The notes below the pieces were generated by a model. That model was not told the DNA's origin. It saw nothing but the letters and a program-made list of their open reading frames with translations, and did not search any database. A stretch of 64,000 nt of DNA from Amblyornis subalaris (lineage: Eukaryota; Chordata; Aves; Passeriformes; Ptilonorhynchidae): positions 1,329,446 to 1,393,445 of the forward strand of contig JACAXG010000025.1 of assembly GCA_018881555.1 (NCBI GenBank), given 5' to 3'. The translations under genes were made by a program, and so were the position numbers. Each line of letters starts with the position of its first letter. Within the stretch, counting starts at the first letter, position 1. Of this stretch, positions 63,101 to 64,000 are shown one piece after another.

Positions 63101-64000
63101 TAATTTCAGGTAAAACCAGTACATGTTTACATAATCTATCATACCATCAAAGAAAGCAACATCCACCAGAAAGATTACAATTCCTGCATACCCAGGGGCT
63201 GTGAATGTACCACATCAGGTTCTTCTCTTTCTCCAGGCTTTCACTGCCTGGACAGCAGAGGCACTTATTGTGAGAAAACCCTCCAGTACATCCTTCTCCC
63301 ATGCACCACTCTGATCTCACTGTGACATGATCCTTTTCAGTCCATGTATAGGGTGGAAGGCAGATCAGAACTACACTATTTTGACTGTCAGTGAAATATC
63401 ATCAGAATGATCACATGGGTGATCTGAAATCAAGATTCTGTGGTCATCAACTGCTCAGTCTTGTTTATGCTGTTTAGGGAAAGGAACAACACTGAAAGGC
63501 AGCATGCCGTTTTGGGGTGACAAAATTAAAAAATGAGTACCCCTACAAATGTTCTCTTCCTGCATCTATTCACCATCACAAAAGTAATGACTAGCTGTTT
63601 CAAACACTGAGCTTCTTTTGAAAAGTGTATTTAGAAATGGGCAGAATATAACTTTGTGTTTTAAAAATTACTAGGAATAAATTCAATTTAACATTTAAAT
63701 ACACTACATCTATAGTTTCTATTTTTAATACACAGTTTCAAATTTTAATATTTGGCACTCAAATTAAGACATTTTACATTCCTATTTGAAATTTATTTCC
63801 ATTCTGTCTCCCCAAAAACTACACAAAGTCAACTTATTTGGGTTCCGAGGTGACACCATTTTGAATTGGAAGACACAATCAAGGAAAAGGTTGGGGTCAG
63901 GGTCTTACCTTTGGGGAATCAGCTTCTAGAGTAATTAGGAAGGGGAGCTTATGACAGAAGTGTGATACAAAACAATTAAATAGAAAATAGTTAAATCTAT
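60112..64000 (-). other. SLC4A10: SLC4A10 last intron (partial)
   Basis: Sequence upstream of the terminal SLC4A10 exon on the - strand. I searched for the conserved cytoplasmic tail segment that should come before it and did not find it, so the previous exon is probably beyond the window. An 18-bp palindrome lies at 60157-60174 and a G-run at 60125-60135. Confidence 0.55.

Overview
This is a vertebrate nuclear window, almost certainly from a bird. It holds, left to right, the proglucagon gene (GCG, + strand), the dipeptidyl peptidase 4 gene (DPP4, + strand) and the last coding exon and 3' UTR of the bicarbonate transporter gene SLC4A10 (- strand). A bird is indicated by the sauropsid-type proglucagon, compact introns, CR1 retroposon tails (about 3723-3775, 20537-21455, 34795-35047) and an LTR of a kind common in bird genomes (19693-20268). 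Glucagon has Thr at hormone position 16, which I recall from duck and ostrich; chicken has Ser. The species cannot be fixed from this.

The first 2.9 kb is AT-rich sequence upstream of GCG; the non-coding first exon expected there could not be placed. Six coding exons of GCG lie between 2946 and 9529 and encode 206 residues with glucagon, GLP-1 and GLP-2. If the splice donor after the GLP-1 exon is not used, the reading frame stops within the donor itself and gives a 151-residue precursor without GLP-2. From 10.0 to 15.1 kb I see no gene, only a probable LTR at its right end.

DPP4 begins in a CpG island at about 15.3-15.8 kb. I could follow all 26 coding exons, with every junction phase closing, from the start codon at 15576 to the stop at 54863-54865: 758 residues with an intact Ser/Asp/His triad. 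The enzyme removes the N-terminal dipeptide from GLP-1 and GLP-2, so the gene for a hormone precursor lies directly upstream of the gene for the protease that inactivates its products. This adjacency is conserved in vertebrates.

DPP4 and SLC4A10 converge tail to tail. SLC4A10 ends in the PDZ-binding tail ETCL at 60045-60111, followed leftward by an AT-rich 3' UTR. Sequence from 60.1 to 64.0 kb is intron of this gene.

I found no new multi-gene system. The less ordinary signals are the stop codon built into the GLP-1 splice donor, a 28-bp microinversion in a CR1 tail, two long perfect hairpins with 5-nt loops in DPP4 introns, a perfect RFX-type X-box palindrome in a DPP4 intron, and an LTR just upstream of the DPP4 promoter.
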